Below the pieces are notes generated by a model. That model saw only the letters and a list, made by a program, of their open reading frames with translations. It was not told where the DNA came from and ran no database searches. 64,000 nt of DNA, taken from the NCBI RefSeq assembly GCF_000226115.1, contig NC_016462.1, forward strand, positions 2,976,001-3,040,000, read 5' to 3'. This document shows positions 33,682 to 45,622 of the stretch, in pieces (the stretch's first letter is position 1; each line of letters opens with the position of its first letter). Position numbers and translations under genes: made by a program. Source of the DNA: Thermothielavioides terrestris NRRL 8126. Lineage: Eukaryota > Ascomycota > Sordariomycetes > Sordariales > Chaetomiaceae.

Positions 33682-35075
33682 ATGAAAACCTTGCGGAGCA
33701 ACCCTGCGGCGCCCTCAGCAGCCTTCTCACTGGAGACGGGCATCGCGATATCATCCGGGCCATTCAGCATCGTGTCCATGAATGTCGCCGGTCTGCCAAC
33801 CATCTTGAACACCAACGACACGCGCGGCGACAAGGCGACAAACGAGGCGGCCATTGGCTCGAGATTTGCCGAGTATGGTTACGATGTGATCCACGTCCAA
33901 GAGGTGCGTCTGTTGCCCGAGCGCTGCAGCACTTGCCCGCGCTCCAAGCGGCGGCGGCGGTTGAAACAACCCCGCTCCCGCTCCGATCCCATGGGGGGGC
34001 GGTTGGCTGACTGCAATGGCTGACTTGGATATCCGCGATGGGATTTCAACTACGGAATACCACGCATTCATCTACAGCACTGACACGCACCCCCTTCCGG
34101 ACGGCCACGTCCGGCGAGGTCCCGTTTGGGTCCGGGCTCAACGCAGTCCAACTTCGACTGCGTCAACTTCCGGCGGATCAAGTGGGATCAGTGCTCGGAC
34201 GCTTCCCAGAACGACTGACTGCCTGGCCCCCAAGGGCTTCACGTTCATGCGCGATGCCATTTCTGGGTCGGCAGACAACACGACCGTGGTATATATGTCC
34301 GACTTTTATAACCTCCATGCGGATGCGGGGACCAACCGAGGCCGGCGACATTGCGATCCGGTGTCTGCTCGCCAGCCAGAATGCGACCGGTCCAGGCTTG
34401 GCGGCCGCCTGGGTCGAGCTCGAGCGCAGCGGTGATGTTCCCAGAGTGAAGAGCCTCTGAAAACCCGGCGGCGGATAGTTGACGTGTGCGAGGTCGTCGA
34501 CAAGGTCTTTTACCGCTCGAGCGCGTTGGTGGCACTGCGGGCAGAGACCTTCCGCTATGACGGCCGGCGGTTCCTGCAGGCCAACGGGAGCGTGCTCAGC
34601 GATTACAACCCGGTCCTTTTGACCTTACGTGGTCCGCCGGCTCGTCCCTCCGGCAGAGCAACTTCTCCGGGGGCGATTCCGGCGCCTGGTTCAGCGATGT
34701 GCCGTCGCTTGCGAGCATCACCGAGCCCAAGGCGACGACGCTCACGATCCGGGGCGCGTCCCGGCTGGACAGTGTAGGCCTGACCTTGGCAGACTGTACC
34801 AGCTTCAAGCACGGGGGAACCGGCGGAACGGAGGTGTCGCTTGCGCTCGGAGCTTCGGAGCTTTGGACGGAGGTGGAGCTCTGCCGGGACCAGAAGAGCG
34901 GCACGAACACGACCCGCAACTTGAAGTTACACCAGGGCTGCGACCTCCTCGGGGTGCACCTTGACGGCTGCCCGACATAGCGACGGCAGACTAGGTGCGC
35001 AACATTTTCGGCGCCGGACGGCTGGCAGATTGTGGGCTTCGTCGGCCGTCTTCGGGTGGCGGCAATTGAGCGGTG
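33682..35075 (+). pseudogene. Sphingomyelinase-like (endonuclease/exonuclease/phosphatase fold) with jacalin-like tail, broken
   Basis: Remnant of a fungal protein with an endonuclease/exonuclease/phosphatase domain followed by a jacalin-related lectin-like domain. Recognisable pieces in order are SIVSMNVAGLPTILN and AEYGYDVIHVQE (33763-33903), HAFIYSTDTHP (about 34062), VPFGSGLN, CVNFRRIKWDQCSDASQND, CLAPKGFTFMRDAISG, DFYNLHADAGT, AAWVELERSGDVP, CEVVDKVFYRSSAL, LSDYNPVLL, then SITEPKATTLTIRGASRLDSV and HGGTGGT, and finally ATFSAPDGWQIVGF. Lesions seen: no AG at the expected 3' splice site near 34036; a 7-bp insertion between the FNY and HAF codons (about 34050-34060); one extra C in the run near 34091; a 4-bp tandem duplication (GACT, near 34212) creating TGA; loss of a central segment of about 35 residues; and a -1 shift near 34620. 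No signal peptide precedes the domain. Confidence 0.85.
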
Positions 35076-35393
35076 GGCGTGTTTGAGATGAAGTGAGTTA
35101 GCGGCGCCGATCTTCAGGTGGGTTGTTTTTCCGGCATCTCTATCACAATGCGCCTTGCAGTAGTTACCGCAGGAGTTACCACAATATTCAGGGGAACAGT
35201 GGGGGATCAGCGGGGAGCAAGGCGCCGTTGATATTCGTCGACCAGCATCTTGTGGTCAACATATCACAGTCGTGTATGATACACTAGAGTATACACAACA
35301 GCCCACTGAGGCTTGCTTTTCGGCTTTCAACAAAGGGCTGGCGCGAGTGAAGTTACCCACAACAATGGCCCACGTGCGGCAGGGTTATTCTTA

Positions 35394-35773
35394 AAGAGGT
35401 CCCGCCAAGACTAATTTCGGAACCTACCGCTTACAAGTATTTACAAATTGCCGCGAGGGAGCGGGGTCGCCACGACTTCGAGCAACATCAACAACGAAGA
35501 ATTGCAAAGACTCGTAGCAACAACTTTACGAAACCTCAACCAAATTGAAAAAAAAGAAAACGAAGTTAACCCGCACCCTAACCTTGACCCTCACCCTAAC
35601 CATAACCCTCACCCTAACCAGCGGGGGGCTGGCGCCGCCCCCCGCACCCCCGGCGAACTAACCCGTGGCTAACCCGTGGCGATAGTGCAAACCCCTTGGC
35701 GGTCTTGGCGGGGTACTGACGCTGTAAAAACATTGCCGACAATTGGCCGAAATTAGTCTTGGCGGGACCTCTT
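35394..35773 (+). mobile_element. MITE copy 1, TA target duplication, telomere-like internal repeats
   Basis: A 380-bp non-coding element. It begins AAGAGGTCCCGCCAAGACTA and ends with the reverse complement; the inverted ends match for about 27 bp up to TTTCGG. It is flanked by TA on both sides (35392-35393 and 35774-35775), as for Tc1/mariner-type elements. The interior carries several CCCTAACC-like repeats (about 35570-35621), a GC-rich hairpin-like block and no open frame of a transposase. A second copy lies in opposite orientation at 39044-39413. Confidence 0.88.
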
Positions 35774-37986
35774 TAAGATCCAGCGTGCGGCAGAGCCCAA
35801 GACCCTGATGATCTTTCACACCGCACACAGTGGGGAGGGAACATCTGTAGTGTACGGAATACACTGAGCTCCACTCGTTAGCGTACTCCGTATCGTCACT
35901 CACGTTCGCTGGTGCATTTTCCTCGGTGTTGCGGCGGCCTTGCCAGTGAGAGCAGTGATCAGCAGCGCCGCGTTGACGAGATGCCGGCCCAGTGGTTCGC
36001 GATGGGCCAGAACAGCACGGGATCCAGCACTGTAGCAGGGGTAACTTAAGCAGTTTCCATCATCCAGGCGGGGGCCGGGATCCCTGCGCTATAGCGGGGT
36101 GATCTTCCGCTTTTTTATCGTGGTCGCAGTCTGCATGTGTTTCTGTTGCGAACGAGCGCGCTGTGCTCAGTGTTCAGGGTGCCGTGGGAGCCTCATCGTC
36201 AATCACGGAAAATGAAAATTGCTGATTGGCTCTCCTGGGCGCGCTCGACTTGGTGGAGATTGGACATCACGGCAGAGTGATAGAGGCGTTGAGTCCATTG
36301 CCATTGCAGTTACACGAAAGCTCGTAAATGCGAAAAGGAAGCACGATGCAACTCGCAGCTGTCCAATTGCCTGCCTGCAATTCGGAAGAGTTATTCTTGG
36401 CTCGAAAGGCAGGCGCGAACGGGATGGGACTGGGTTGAGTCAGCCGGGTCGATTGCGCACAAGCCGCGAGGTCAAATTCGTCTTCGATGTGACTGTGCCA
36501 TTCGCCCAAGCGCAGGTTGCACGTTACTTTACATTGCAGGACACCACACTAGTTCGGAATACTGTGTACGGATACCTTTCTCTCCGGCCAATGAATCTCG
36601 GCTGCAGCCATGGATCGTCTAGTGTACCCGGGGTGAACGGTCTCGGGGTGAACGGTTAAGTGAGTTATCACCCTGGATTGATGATTCGAGGGCAGCAGCT
36701 GCAACGGCTCAGCACAACCCTCCCCAGTCCAGGGACGCTAGCTAGCGTGCCATGCGCAACGGGGTAGGCCCGAATTTGGGCTTGACCCAGATTGAAGCTC
36801 CCATCAGGCTGATGAGGAAGTCGGAAGTGTCTCAGTCCCAAGCTGATCCTGATCCTGCGTCTGTTGATGACGAATCGGGGCAGATAGAATTACACTAACA
36901 ATACACAGTTAACTGTGCATCAATGACAGCTAACTAGCGTATATAGTGTACTAGTATACTACCTAGCTGTGTAGTGATGTTCGGTGGGACTCGGACGAGG
37001 TTGACCGCATTGACCTCGGCGGCATGGCCCGCGCTGCGATCCCGCCCTCTCCAATTGTCGTCATTAAGAAAACGCCCAACTCTGCACGACGGTCTTTGAC
37101 TGTTCGTCTGCATATTGCGTAGCGATAATTCGGCGAACTGGCAGAGGCAGCGCTGAATGGAGCAACTCGAGGTTCTGGAGCAGTTCCGCATGTTTGTATG
37201 TACGGATCCGTTGTGCTTTTTTTTTTTTTTTTTCCGCAAAAGGCCAATGGCGAAGCCTGTACGGATTACTGCGGCGTCTGCGATTGCAGCATGCAACGAA
37301 ACGCACCGTTTCTGCCGTTGTAACCCCACCAACCTGGAAAGATGGGGCGGATGCCCACCGAATGAGTCCTGCGAACTCGTGGCGGTTGACCATCGACGCA
37401 GCCAAGTCTTCGACCGAGCACTCTCTTCAAAAACAGCAGAGAAGCATTCGTCGCCGGACGATGCTTTGGATAACTGGGTAGTTGAGCTGAGTCTTCCGTG
37501 TAAGTTACCGAGTGTCGATACTGTGAACGGTGAACGCAACGCTGCTCCCGCAGCAACGGTGAGGACGCCGCACAAATGAACGAACCATTCCATGAGCATG
37601 GGCTTTCCTGGCCCAGTGGCATGCTAAAATCCGCCCGATTGTCAACCAGCCGCGCTACCGCAGCCAGGGTCCCACATTTCGTCTTGCTCCCCCCCATGGA
37701 ACGAAGAAAAAAACAGAAGCAACAGGGTGAGGGTGAGGATCAAGCGCTAAACGGGACCATGGCCACGGAACGGGTTCTCGCACCAGCCTGTCTTGCGCCA
37801 TCTGGGGGAGACCCTAGTGTAGCGGACAATCCGGTTGCTTCTGCAGTTCGGGCTCCACTCGCAGGCGACTGGAGTTAAGCTCGGAGCCAGCATCCTTCAG
37901 CATCCGCTTCTGAGTGACCCACGAGTACGGAGTATACTACGTCGGCCTCGGAAAACTTCCGCGACGGCGAGACTAGGCCAGGGCGA
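35774..37986. other. Gene-free region between MITEs
   Basis: No gene recognised. It includes a 17-T run (37217-37233). The frames at 37599..36934 (minus) and 37157..37579 (plus) are overlapping, unrelated to known families, and read through that T run. Confidence 0.5.
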
Positions 37987-38554
37987 GCGACTTCTTTAAA
38001 ATAACAATGCTGATTCTTTAGAATGACAACCCCGAGGGGCGGCCTGTGCGTCCACCACCAAAATCTTGCAGCGCGCGTCACCACATGGCCTAGCTAAGAC
38101 GTCGCTACAGTAATCGCGATTTGAATGGACGAAAGATCCTAGGATTCAATCGCTATGTTATTTAACAAAGAGAGCATTTGTAGAGGCGGATACAGAGTTG
38201 TAAAGTATACTCTGGTTGAAGCACAATGTAGCATCTTATCGATAAGAGAGGTCACGTACCTAGCTCAAGGCCTATACTTGATAGGGTAGGCGGTCAAGAT
38301 AGGTAGTATTCTAACATTAACTATACCCTGTCTTGTGTAAGGTTGACCCTACTGCAATTTCAAGCTTTTCAGCCAATTCCGTGTTTTCCACCAAATCTGC
38401 AATTTCCAGCCTCTTCAGCAACGCCAGAAACATTGTGGCGACGTATCGCTAGGGCGTGTGGGTGACGTGCGCTGCAAAAATTGGTGGGAGATGCACGGGC
38501 CGCCCCTCGGGGTTGTCATTCTAAAGAATCAGGTTGTCATTTTAAAGAAGTCGC
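37987..38554 (+). mobile_element. MITE with about 62-bp inverted ends and 7-8 bp target duplication
   Basis: The left end GCGACTTCTTTAAAAT is repeated inverted at the right end, and the match continues for about 62 bp with a few changes (through CCCCGAGGGGCGGCC). AGGGCGA stands directly outside both ends (37980-37986 and 38555-38561). If the adjacent C is counted the duplication is 8 bp, as in hAT elements. The AT-rich interior has no transposase. Total length is 568 bp. Confidence 0.85.
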
Positions 38555-39043
38555 AGGGCGACGCTTTCGTAATCATTAACATATGAGCACTGTGCGGCGG
38601 GCAAACGAGGTTCGATTTATCCCCAGAACAATCTTCGCAGGAATGTTTGATCTTCGTCGCGCAGGTGGCATTGCTTCTTCTCACTTTGAGAGGTTGTTAC
38701 GAGTGTATGCTTTGAATGCCCCAGGTTGCCTCGGCAATTGCCGCCACGCCAGGCGCGCAGGACCCTATCTGCCCATTGGAACGGCCAGAGTGATGAAGAT
38801 GTGAAGATGGTATCATCGCCTGCGCGCGGCTCTTCCCCTTAACTAGCATGCGCCCCATTTGGCATGGAAACGGACGCTCGCAATGTCGGCAGATCGCAGT
38901 GCTGCGCTGGGCGACGCTAAAATAAAACCGGCCGTCAGTTGCAAGCTCGCAGCGGGCCCCGCACGTTGGTGGGTATCCTTAGTGTCGAGTAGTGGAGCTC
39001 GCAGAAATTGGCGAGACCTGGGAGCCGATGGACCTGGAGGTTA

Positions 39044-39413
39044 TAGAGGTCCCGCCAAGACTAATTTCGGCCAATTGTCGGCAATGTTTTTACAACGTTT
39101 TTACGCAACCCCGATCGCCAAGGCGTTTGCTCTATCGCCAAGGGTTAGTTCGCCGGGGGTGCAGGGGGCGGCGCCAGCCCCCCGCCAGTTAGGGTTCGGG
39201 TTAATAGCTAGGATTCGGGTCAAGGTTAAGGTACAAGTTAACTTCGTTTTCTTTTTTTTCAATTTGGTTGAGGTTTTGCGAAGTTGTTTTTACAAGTCTT
39301 CGCGGTTTTACATTGTTGATGTTGCTCAAAGTCGTCGCGGCCCCGCTTACCCCGTGGCGATTGTAAATACTTGTAAGCGGTAACCTCCGAAATTAGTCTT
39401 GGCGGGACCTCTA
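39044..39413 (-). mobile_element. MITE copy 2, inverted relative to copy 1
   Basis: A 370-bp element with the same inverted ends (TAGAGGTCCCGCCAAGACTA), flanked by TA at 39042-39043 and 39414-39415. Its interior is the diverged reverse complement of copy 1, including TTAGGGTT-like repeats (about 39188) and a GC-rich block. Divergence between copies is moderate with small indels, so they are not a recent duplication. Confidence 0.88.
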
Positions 39414-39415
39414 TA

Positions 39416-41944
39416 ACCACGACGCGGATATAACGGAAAGGTGGACCATCCGGACCCTCGCAGCCATGCAGCGTGGGGTGTTTTCCAGCTGGGTCTTCCA
39501 GCTGTGTAGTGTACACTACTGTGTGTGTACAACTTTTGGTGCGCTCCAACGGCGGACTGTCTCCTGGTTGCCAAGATGGCGCCCCCATTGCTTGCTGTTG
39601 CTGATACGGAATTCACAGTACCTTAGTTAGTTCGACTGCGATAGGCGGAGGATGTGATATCGACGTCGCACATGCAGTCAGCCAGCCATCCCGCGGCCGG
39701 CCTCGCAGGGCGGTCGTTGTTGCAGACCATCAAGGTGCGCCGTAGTGTAATGTAGGATTTTCTCCTCCTTTTTCCACTACGGATGAAGGCGAGACCGACC
39801 CGAGAGGCTCCTATACGGAGTTGGAGTTAACGTTTAGTTGAGGACTCTCAATTCGGGCAGGGCGACAGTTGCTCTCCCTACCGGCAGTTGGCCCTACATA
39901 CATTCTGCTGCCGGTGTTCCCAAAGCTTACTGCATACTGAGCGCTGTGCGCATGCACATAAGGTAGGAACGTTGTAAAGTGCAGGGACCTGATTTTTGAG
40001 TCGGACTCGGCGAGTCGCACTCATCAACTCGACAAAGACTTATTCCGAATGGAAGGACAATAACGAAAGGACCCGCCGGGGTACAGTAGTATACATCCGT
40101 ACCTCGGCAACGCGAGCCCATACTCGCGGCACACTCATCGTTCACGAGCATGCCCACTGCTACGCCGAAGGATCTTGAAATAGGAGCAGCTTGCGAGGTG
40201 GAGATGTGACGTTTTCATCAGCGAGCGTCTCACTATGTTGACGTCCAGAGCTGTTCAAGTCACCTCACGATTCGCAATTCGAGGACCAGGGCGTTGGGAT
40301 CCCGAGTGGTGCTGCACAGGGCACACTAAAAAACCAGCTCCCACCGTCTTTGCTACATATACCGAGGAGGCGTGCATTGAGAAACCGGTTTTCGTGGATC
40401 ACGTAAATACTGCGCAGTACACGAGCGAGCTCGCCCGGGGCGCTATCCGCGCAAAACAAGCAGGAAAACATACGGAAGTCACTCCCAGCAAAGTTCCCGC
40501 GAACCTTCTCTCGCTCCAGCTCTGCACGCCCTCCAGGGGTGTTGATAAAGGAAGTGGGGAAGGTCTGATGGCTGGTCTGGGTCACGGATCAAAACCCCGG
40601 GAGGGTCCCAGGGGGGGCCGAGCTTGCCCCTGAACGGTCGCCAATTGTGGTTGGTGCGCGCCTTGGTTCAAGCTGCAAGCCCCACATGCTTGTTTCCCAA
40701 ATGGGCAGTGAGCGAAAAATTATTGCAGCCGAACCTGGATCCCCGTCCTGCAGCGACAGCGGTGGAGCATCAACCAGGCCAGGGGGAGTGGGACGGGACT
40801 GCTTAGCAACCACCGGAGCACTCAGTTCGCAGCATCCGACCACGCGAATGTGGCCTGCTGCTCTTTCCTGTCCCTCTTCCCTTCCTCCCAGAACCACCGC
40901 ATTGCTGAACGCCGGTTCGCCTGGCTCTGATTCAATTCCATCCTTCTTCAAACTTCGAAGTAACGTGCAGAGCACCAGCAGTAGTCGCCCTTCCGAATCG
41001 AGGATATCGTGAGCCGCATCGCGGCACGCATTTGCGCGGTCTGCAGTTCCCGCCGCACTGCACGGGTCACCATAGCAAGCACATGCGCCTGTCATTGCCA
41101 TTGATGTCGGATATCACCACTGCCTTTCGCCCGCGGCGCAGCATTGCAGCTTGATAGGCTTGACGAACGTCGAGTACTTTTCGCTTCTCTCGCCCCTACT
41201 GACTGACGCTTTGACGGTTCACTCGCTTTCAACGTCCATCCACGGGCTTAACACACTATCCATCGCCCCCCGCCTCGACGGCGTCCCCTGCTGCCCGCTC
41301 CCCGAGGTGGCCAGCGCTCCACCACCTTTCGAGACGAGACCCGAACACCACCATTTCCTGTCTTGCAGCTTCAGGCTGTCCATTACGACGAGGTATGAGA
41401 GGACAGTTTGGTGTGGCAGCTGACTTTCACCTCTGCTTTCTTCGTCCGGTTTGATCGCTCTCCCACTTTGACCCCCCCCCGCCCCCGAAACGCGACTTCC
41501 AGGGCTTCCCTGGTATGCGAGTTTCCTGTACCATGGCTCTGACTGCGTCCGCGACATTCCTTCCACTGCAAACCCCCTTTCGCACATGCCCATCCCTACA
41601 TTCTTCAGCACACCCCTTCCTAGGCCCCTCCAGACGCATCGCCTCCCTCCCTTGCCGAGGAGCTTGCTTCGCGATGCTGACTGCTTGCGCCCTAGATTAC
41701 ACGACCCCCGCAACAGGAGGATTCTCTTCGAGCAATTGCTAACACGCGCCGTCCGCTAGACGCTGACGTCGAATTTGATCCGGCCACTCTTAATCGGAGC
41801 CGCTGACACAGACGCAGCGCCGAGTTTGGTTCTCACTCCCCGAAAACGCGCGGGCCCCAACATCTGGCGGGGGGCGTCTGACGAAATCCAGGCCTCCTTC
41901 TGGGAACCTATGTTCGGCCAAAGGGGCATTCGGCGGCACCCGCA
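39416..41944. other. Intergenic region upstream of the RasGEF gene
   Basis: No gene recognised. The last few hundred bases are pyrimidine-rich and probably hold the promoter and long 5' UTR of the RasGEF gene; extra 5' exons cannot be excluded. Confidence 0.5.
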
Positions 41945-44900
41945 ATGCTCGATTATCGCGGTGTTCGAACGAGCCTGCAGGTGGCTCCGTTGACGATACA
42001 GAAGACACGGGGTAGGACAAGCGGAGGGTCCTCGGACCGTGTTGACGCTTCAGGGGGTGCCTCGGTGGACTCGCAGACAACGCCGCCCGCGACGCCGAAG
42101 AGCTCGCAGGACGCCACCAATGCGATCGGCAACAGCTCGCCAGTGTTCCACAACTTCCTACGCGCCTTCTACCCATTTCACCCTGACTACATCGCGAACG
42201 ATTCGACGGTCACCTTGCCACTGAACGAGGGAGATGTCGTCTTGGTGCACTCCATCCATACCAACGGCTGGGCCGACGGTACTCTGCTGGCGAATGGGGC
42301 GAGAGGGTGGTTGCCGACAAACTACTGCGAAGCCTACGATCCCGAGGAAATGCGGAGTCTCCTAAAGGCGCTTCTCAACTTCTGGGACTTGATGCGCAGC
42401 ACATCGGTCAACGACTGCGAGCTCTTCGGGAACCAGGACTTTATGAAGGGTATCATTGCCGGTGTTCGCTGTTTATTGGTACGCCTCGTCACCGTCGGAA
42501 ATCCTTCGAGAGACGCTCATGATCTGACAAGTTTGGTATAGGAGCAAACTCAGTGTCTGACAAGGGAAGCTGCCCTGGTTCAAAGGCATGAGGGACTCCG
42601 ACGGAGCAGGAAGTCGTTGCTGTCCGAGCTGTCTTCGCTGGTTAAGACGGCTAAGCGATTACAGGATGCACAGCGAATCGCTAGCACCGAGGACGTCAAT
42701 GATGTTCTGGACGACATGATCTTGAAAGCTTTCAAGATCATCACCAAGGGCGTGAGGTTTTTGGACATCCTGGACGACGATCGCAGGTCGCGAGTGCCAG
42801 CAGTCACAGTCATGACGCCCCTGACAGAGGAAGCCTACATTCCGCTGACGCCGCCAGCCGATTCCGCTTCTAGCGAGACCACTCAGGGTCACGCTGCCGC
42901 TGCAGAATCCCGTCCCGACGCGAGCGGCAACGCTTCCGAGTCGGCGCTTTCTGCAGTGGGCGACGTGGCACCGGATCGGGTACCGTGCGGCAACCGTTTG
43001 TCTTCAGCCTACCAACGCCAGAGCGCAGGTGCATTCCGGTTGTCGCAGAACAGCTCGCTGCAAGTGAACCGGTTGTCATCCACGGTGTCCCATCGTGTCA
43101 GCCTGACCGGGCCGTCGTCTTCCTCGCAACTCCACAATCTGGTCTCTGAGCGCCTCAACACATGTCACGATACCTTCCTTTCGCACTTGGGATCCTTTAT
43201 CGGACGATTGCAGCTTCAGTCACAGTCGCGGCCAAGCCTGGCGCTCGACATTAAGCAGTCTACGACGTCGGGCGGAGAATTGTTGTTTGTTGTCGATGTG
43301 GTCTGCGCGCACAGCTCAATACACATCGGCGCGCTGGAGCAAGCTCGAAACGCCATGTACGGCCGGATCCAGAATCTCGTGCACACTGCCCGCGACATTC
43401 TCTCCAATCCCGGGCCGGAGATGGAGGAGGATGTGATTGTGCCCCATGACAACGGCCGTTTGCTGGGAGCTGCGACAGGGTGCGTAAAATCCAGCGGGGA
43501 GTGCGCTGCAAGGGCGAGATGGGTGATCGAGCGGATCGGCGACTTCGAGTTCGAGTTCGAGAACGGGAGCCTGGGAATTGACTTCGGTCTCTCCGAATTG
43601 GTCTCGATTCCGGAGGAGAAGGTCAAGCCCGGTGTCACCGAGCCAGCCGCTATCGCTGAGTCAACCGCGTCGGCCGATACGCCAACTGCTTCGGCAGCAG
43701 TTTCCGTTGCCAGCTCCGCCGATACACGCGCCCGGTCCTTGTCGATCGACAAGCCGCTCCCGGATGTCCCTCCCGTCACCTCTCCTGTCTCGGAGCAACC
43801 CTCGTTACACCCGTCGCTCCTCGCACCACAGACCCAGTCGTCGTGCCCCCTCGACAGCAGCGTTCCCAGCTCGGTGTCCTCGGTCACCTCCCTCCGCCCC
43901 GACTTGCCGCCTCTCCCGAAGATCTCGACGTCGTCGCTACCGGCCGAGAACTACAGCCCCACTGAGCCCTCTGCCACGCAAGAGACGGATTTCCGCTCCT
44001 TCCGGTCGGAGACTATGACTGCTTCGAGCTCCGGCTCCGCCAGCACCTACCTCAGCCGCGATTCGGAATCGAGCATCGTGTCTCAGGCGTCGACGCGCGC
44101 AACCACGCCGGATATTGCCCAAGCCCCCAAAAGCCAACCGTCTCTCTCGAACCTGAGCATGACGGACAGTTTGGCCACCACCGAGGACGAAGATGTCGAA
44201 TCGAAGCTCCTGGAGAAGACATACGCCCACGAACTGATGTTCAACAAGGAAGGCCAAGTGACAGGCGGTTCGCTGCGCGCCTTGGTCGAGCGCCTTACGG
44301 CGCATGAGTCGACGCCGGACGCCGTGTTTGTGTCCACGTTTTACCTCACCTTCCGCCTGTTTTCCACTCCGATCACATTTACCAAGGCTCTGATCGATCG
44401 ATTTGATTACGTTGGGGAAGCCCCGCACGTCGCTGGCCCCGTGCGACTGAGGACGTACAACGTGTTCAAAGGCTGGCTCGAGTCGCACTGGCGGGAGGAG
44501 GCAGACCGGGAAGCACTGCCTTTGATCAAGGAGTTTGCCGAGGTCAAGCTGGCGGCTGTGCTCCCGTCAGCCGGCAAGCGCCTCCTGGAACTGGCCAACA
44601 AGGTGTCTGGGGTCGATGGCACCTTGGTACCTCGCCTTGCGTCCTCCGTGGGCAAGGCGAGCACGTCTGCCTTCGGGACCGGCGAAGCTCCACTCCCCGC
44701 GCCTGTGATCAGCAGAAGCCAGTCTAACGCTCTGCTCAACTGGAAGGCAGGCGGCAGCTGCCCCTCCATTGTCGACTTTGACCCCGTGGAGGTTGCCCGT
44801 CAGGTGACGATAAAGCAAATGACGCTCTTCTGTTCTATCTCGCCCGAGGAACTGCTAGGCTCGAAATGGACCAAGCACGGGGGCGTTGGGGCGCCGAATG

Positions 44901-45622
44901 TCAAGGCCATGTCGTCCTTCACCACCGGGCTGACCAACCTCGTCATCGATAGCATCTTGAACTTCGAGGAAGTCAAGAAGCGAGCGCTCGCAATCAAGCA
45001 TTGGATCAAAATCGCGCACCAGTGCTCCCTGCTTCGCAACTACGACGCGCTGATGGCGATCACCTGCGGCCTCACTGCTACGAGCATCAAGCGTCTAAAG
45101 CTGACGTGGGATGCTGTCCCTGCCAAGCGCAAGGAGATGCTCAAGTCCCTGCAAGCCGCCGTCGACTTCAACCAGAACTTTAAGGTGCTGCGTGCCCAGC
45201 TCCACGACCAAGTACCGCCGTGCCTGCCCTTTCTCGGAATGTTCTTGACGGACCTCACATTTGTGGATGTGGGCAACCCGGCGACCAAGACCAGCGACAC
45301 TGGCTTGACGGTCATCAACTTTGACAAGCACACTCGCACAGCGAAGTGCATCGGGGAGCTGCAGCGCTTCCAGATTCCCTACCGCCTGACAGAGCTGCCG
45401 GATTTTCAAGACTGGCTTGCGGCCCAAATCGACGGCGTCCGGGAGAAAGACACGCCTGGCTCCAATGCGCAGGCGGCACACTACCGGAAAAGCCTGCTGC
45501 TCGAACCTCGGGAAACACAGCAGCTGCGAACACCCGTCGAAGGGCCCAGCTCCCTTCCGGGAAGCAGCATGTTCAGCTGGATCAGGAGCAACAACAGTGG
45601 AGTGTCGGCCGCTCTCGGGTAA
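41945..45622 (+). CDS. Ras guanine-nucleotide exchange factor (CDC25-type, SH3-containing)
   Basis: Activates a Ras GTPase by exchanging GDP for GTP at the membrane, typically feeding cAMP and MAP-kinase signalling in growth and development. Two exons, 41945..42478 and 42542..45622, with a 63-bp intron (GTACGC donor, ATAG acceptor); 1204 residues. Domains: SH3 at about 71-130 (FLRAFYPFHPDY through GWLPTNYCE), a long linker with Ser/Pro/Thr-rich disordered stretches (about 280-720), the Ras exchanger motif/N-terminal domain at about 728-850 (GSLRALVERLTAHEST, FYLTFRLFSTPITF), and the catalytic CDC25 domain at about 920-1145 (ARQVTIKQMTLFCSISPEELLG, ALAIKHWIKIAHQCSLLRNYDALMAI, PCLPFLGMFLTDLTFVD). 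Order and length fit fungal CDC25/Ste6 homologues. The N-terminus is provisional because further 5' exons could exist. Confidence 0.93.

Noticed and set aside
35570..35621. Real telomere or chromosome end
   Set aside because: The CCCTAACC-like repeats are degenerate, short and inside a MITE with intact ends; the same core occurs in the second copy.
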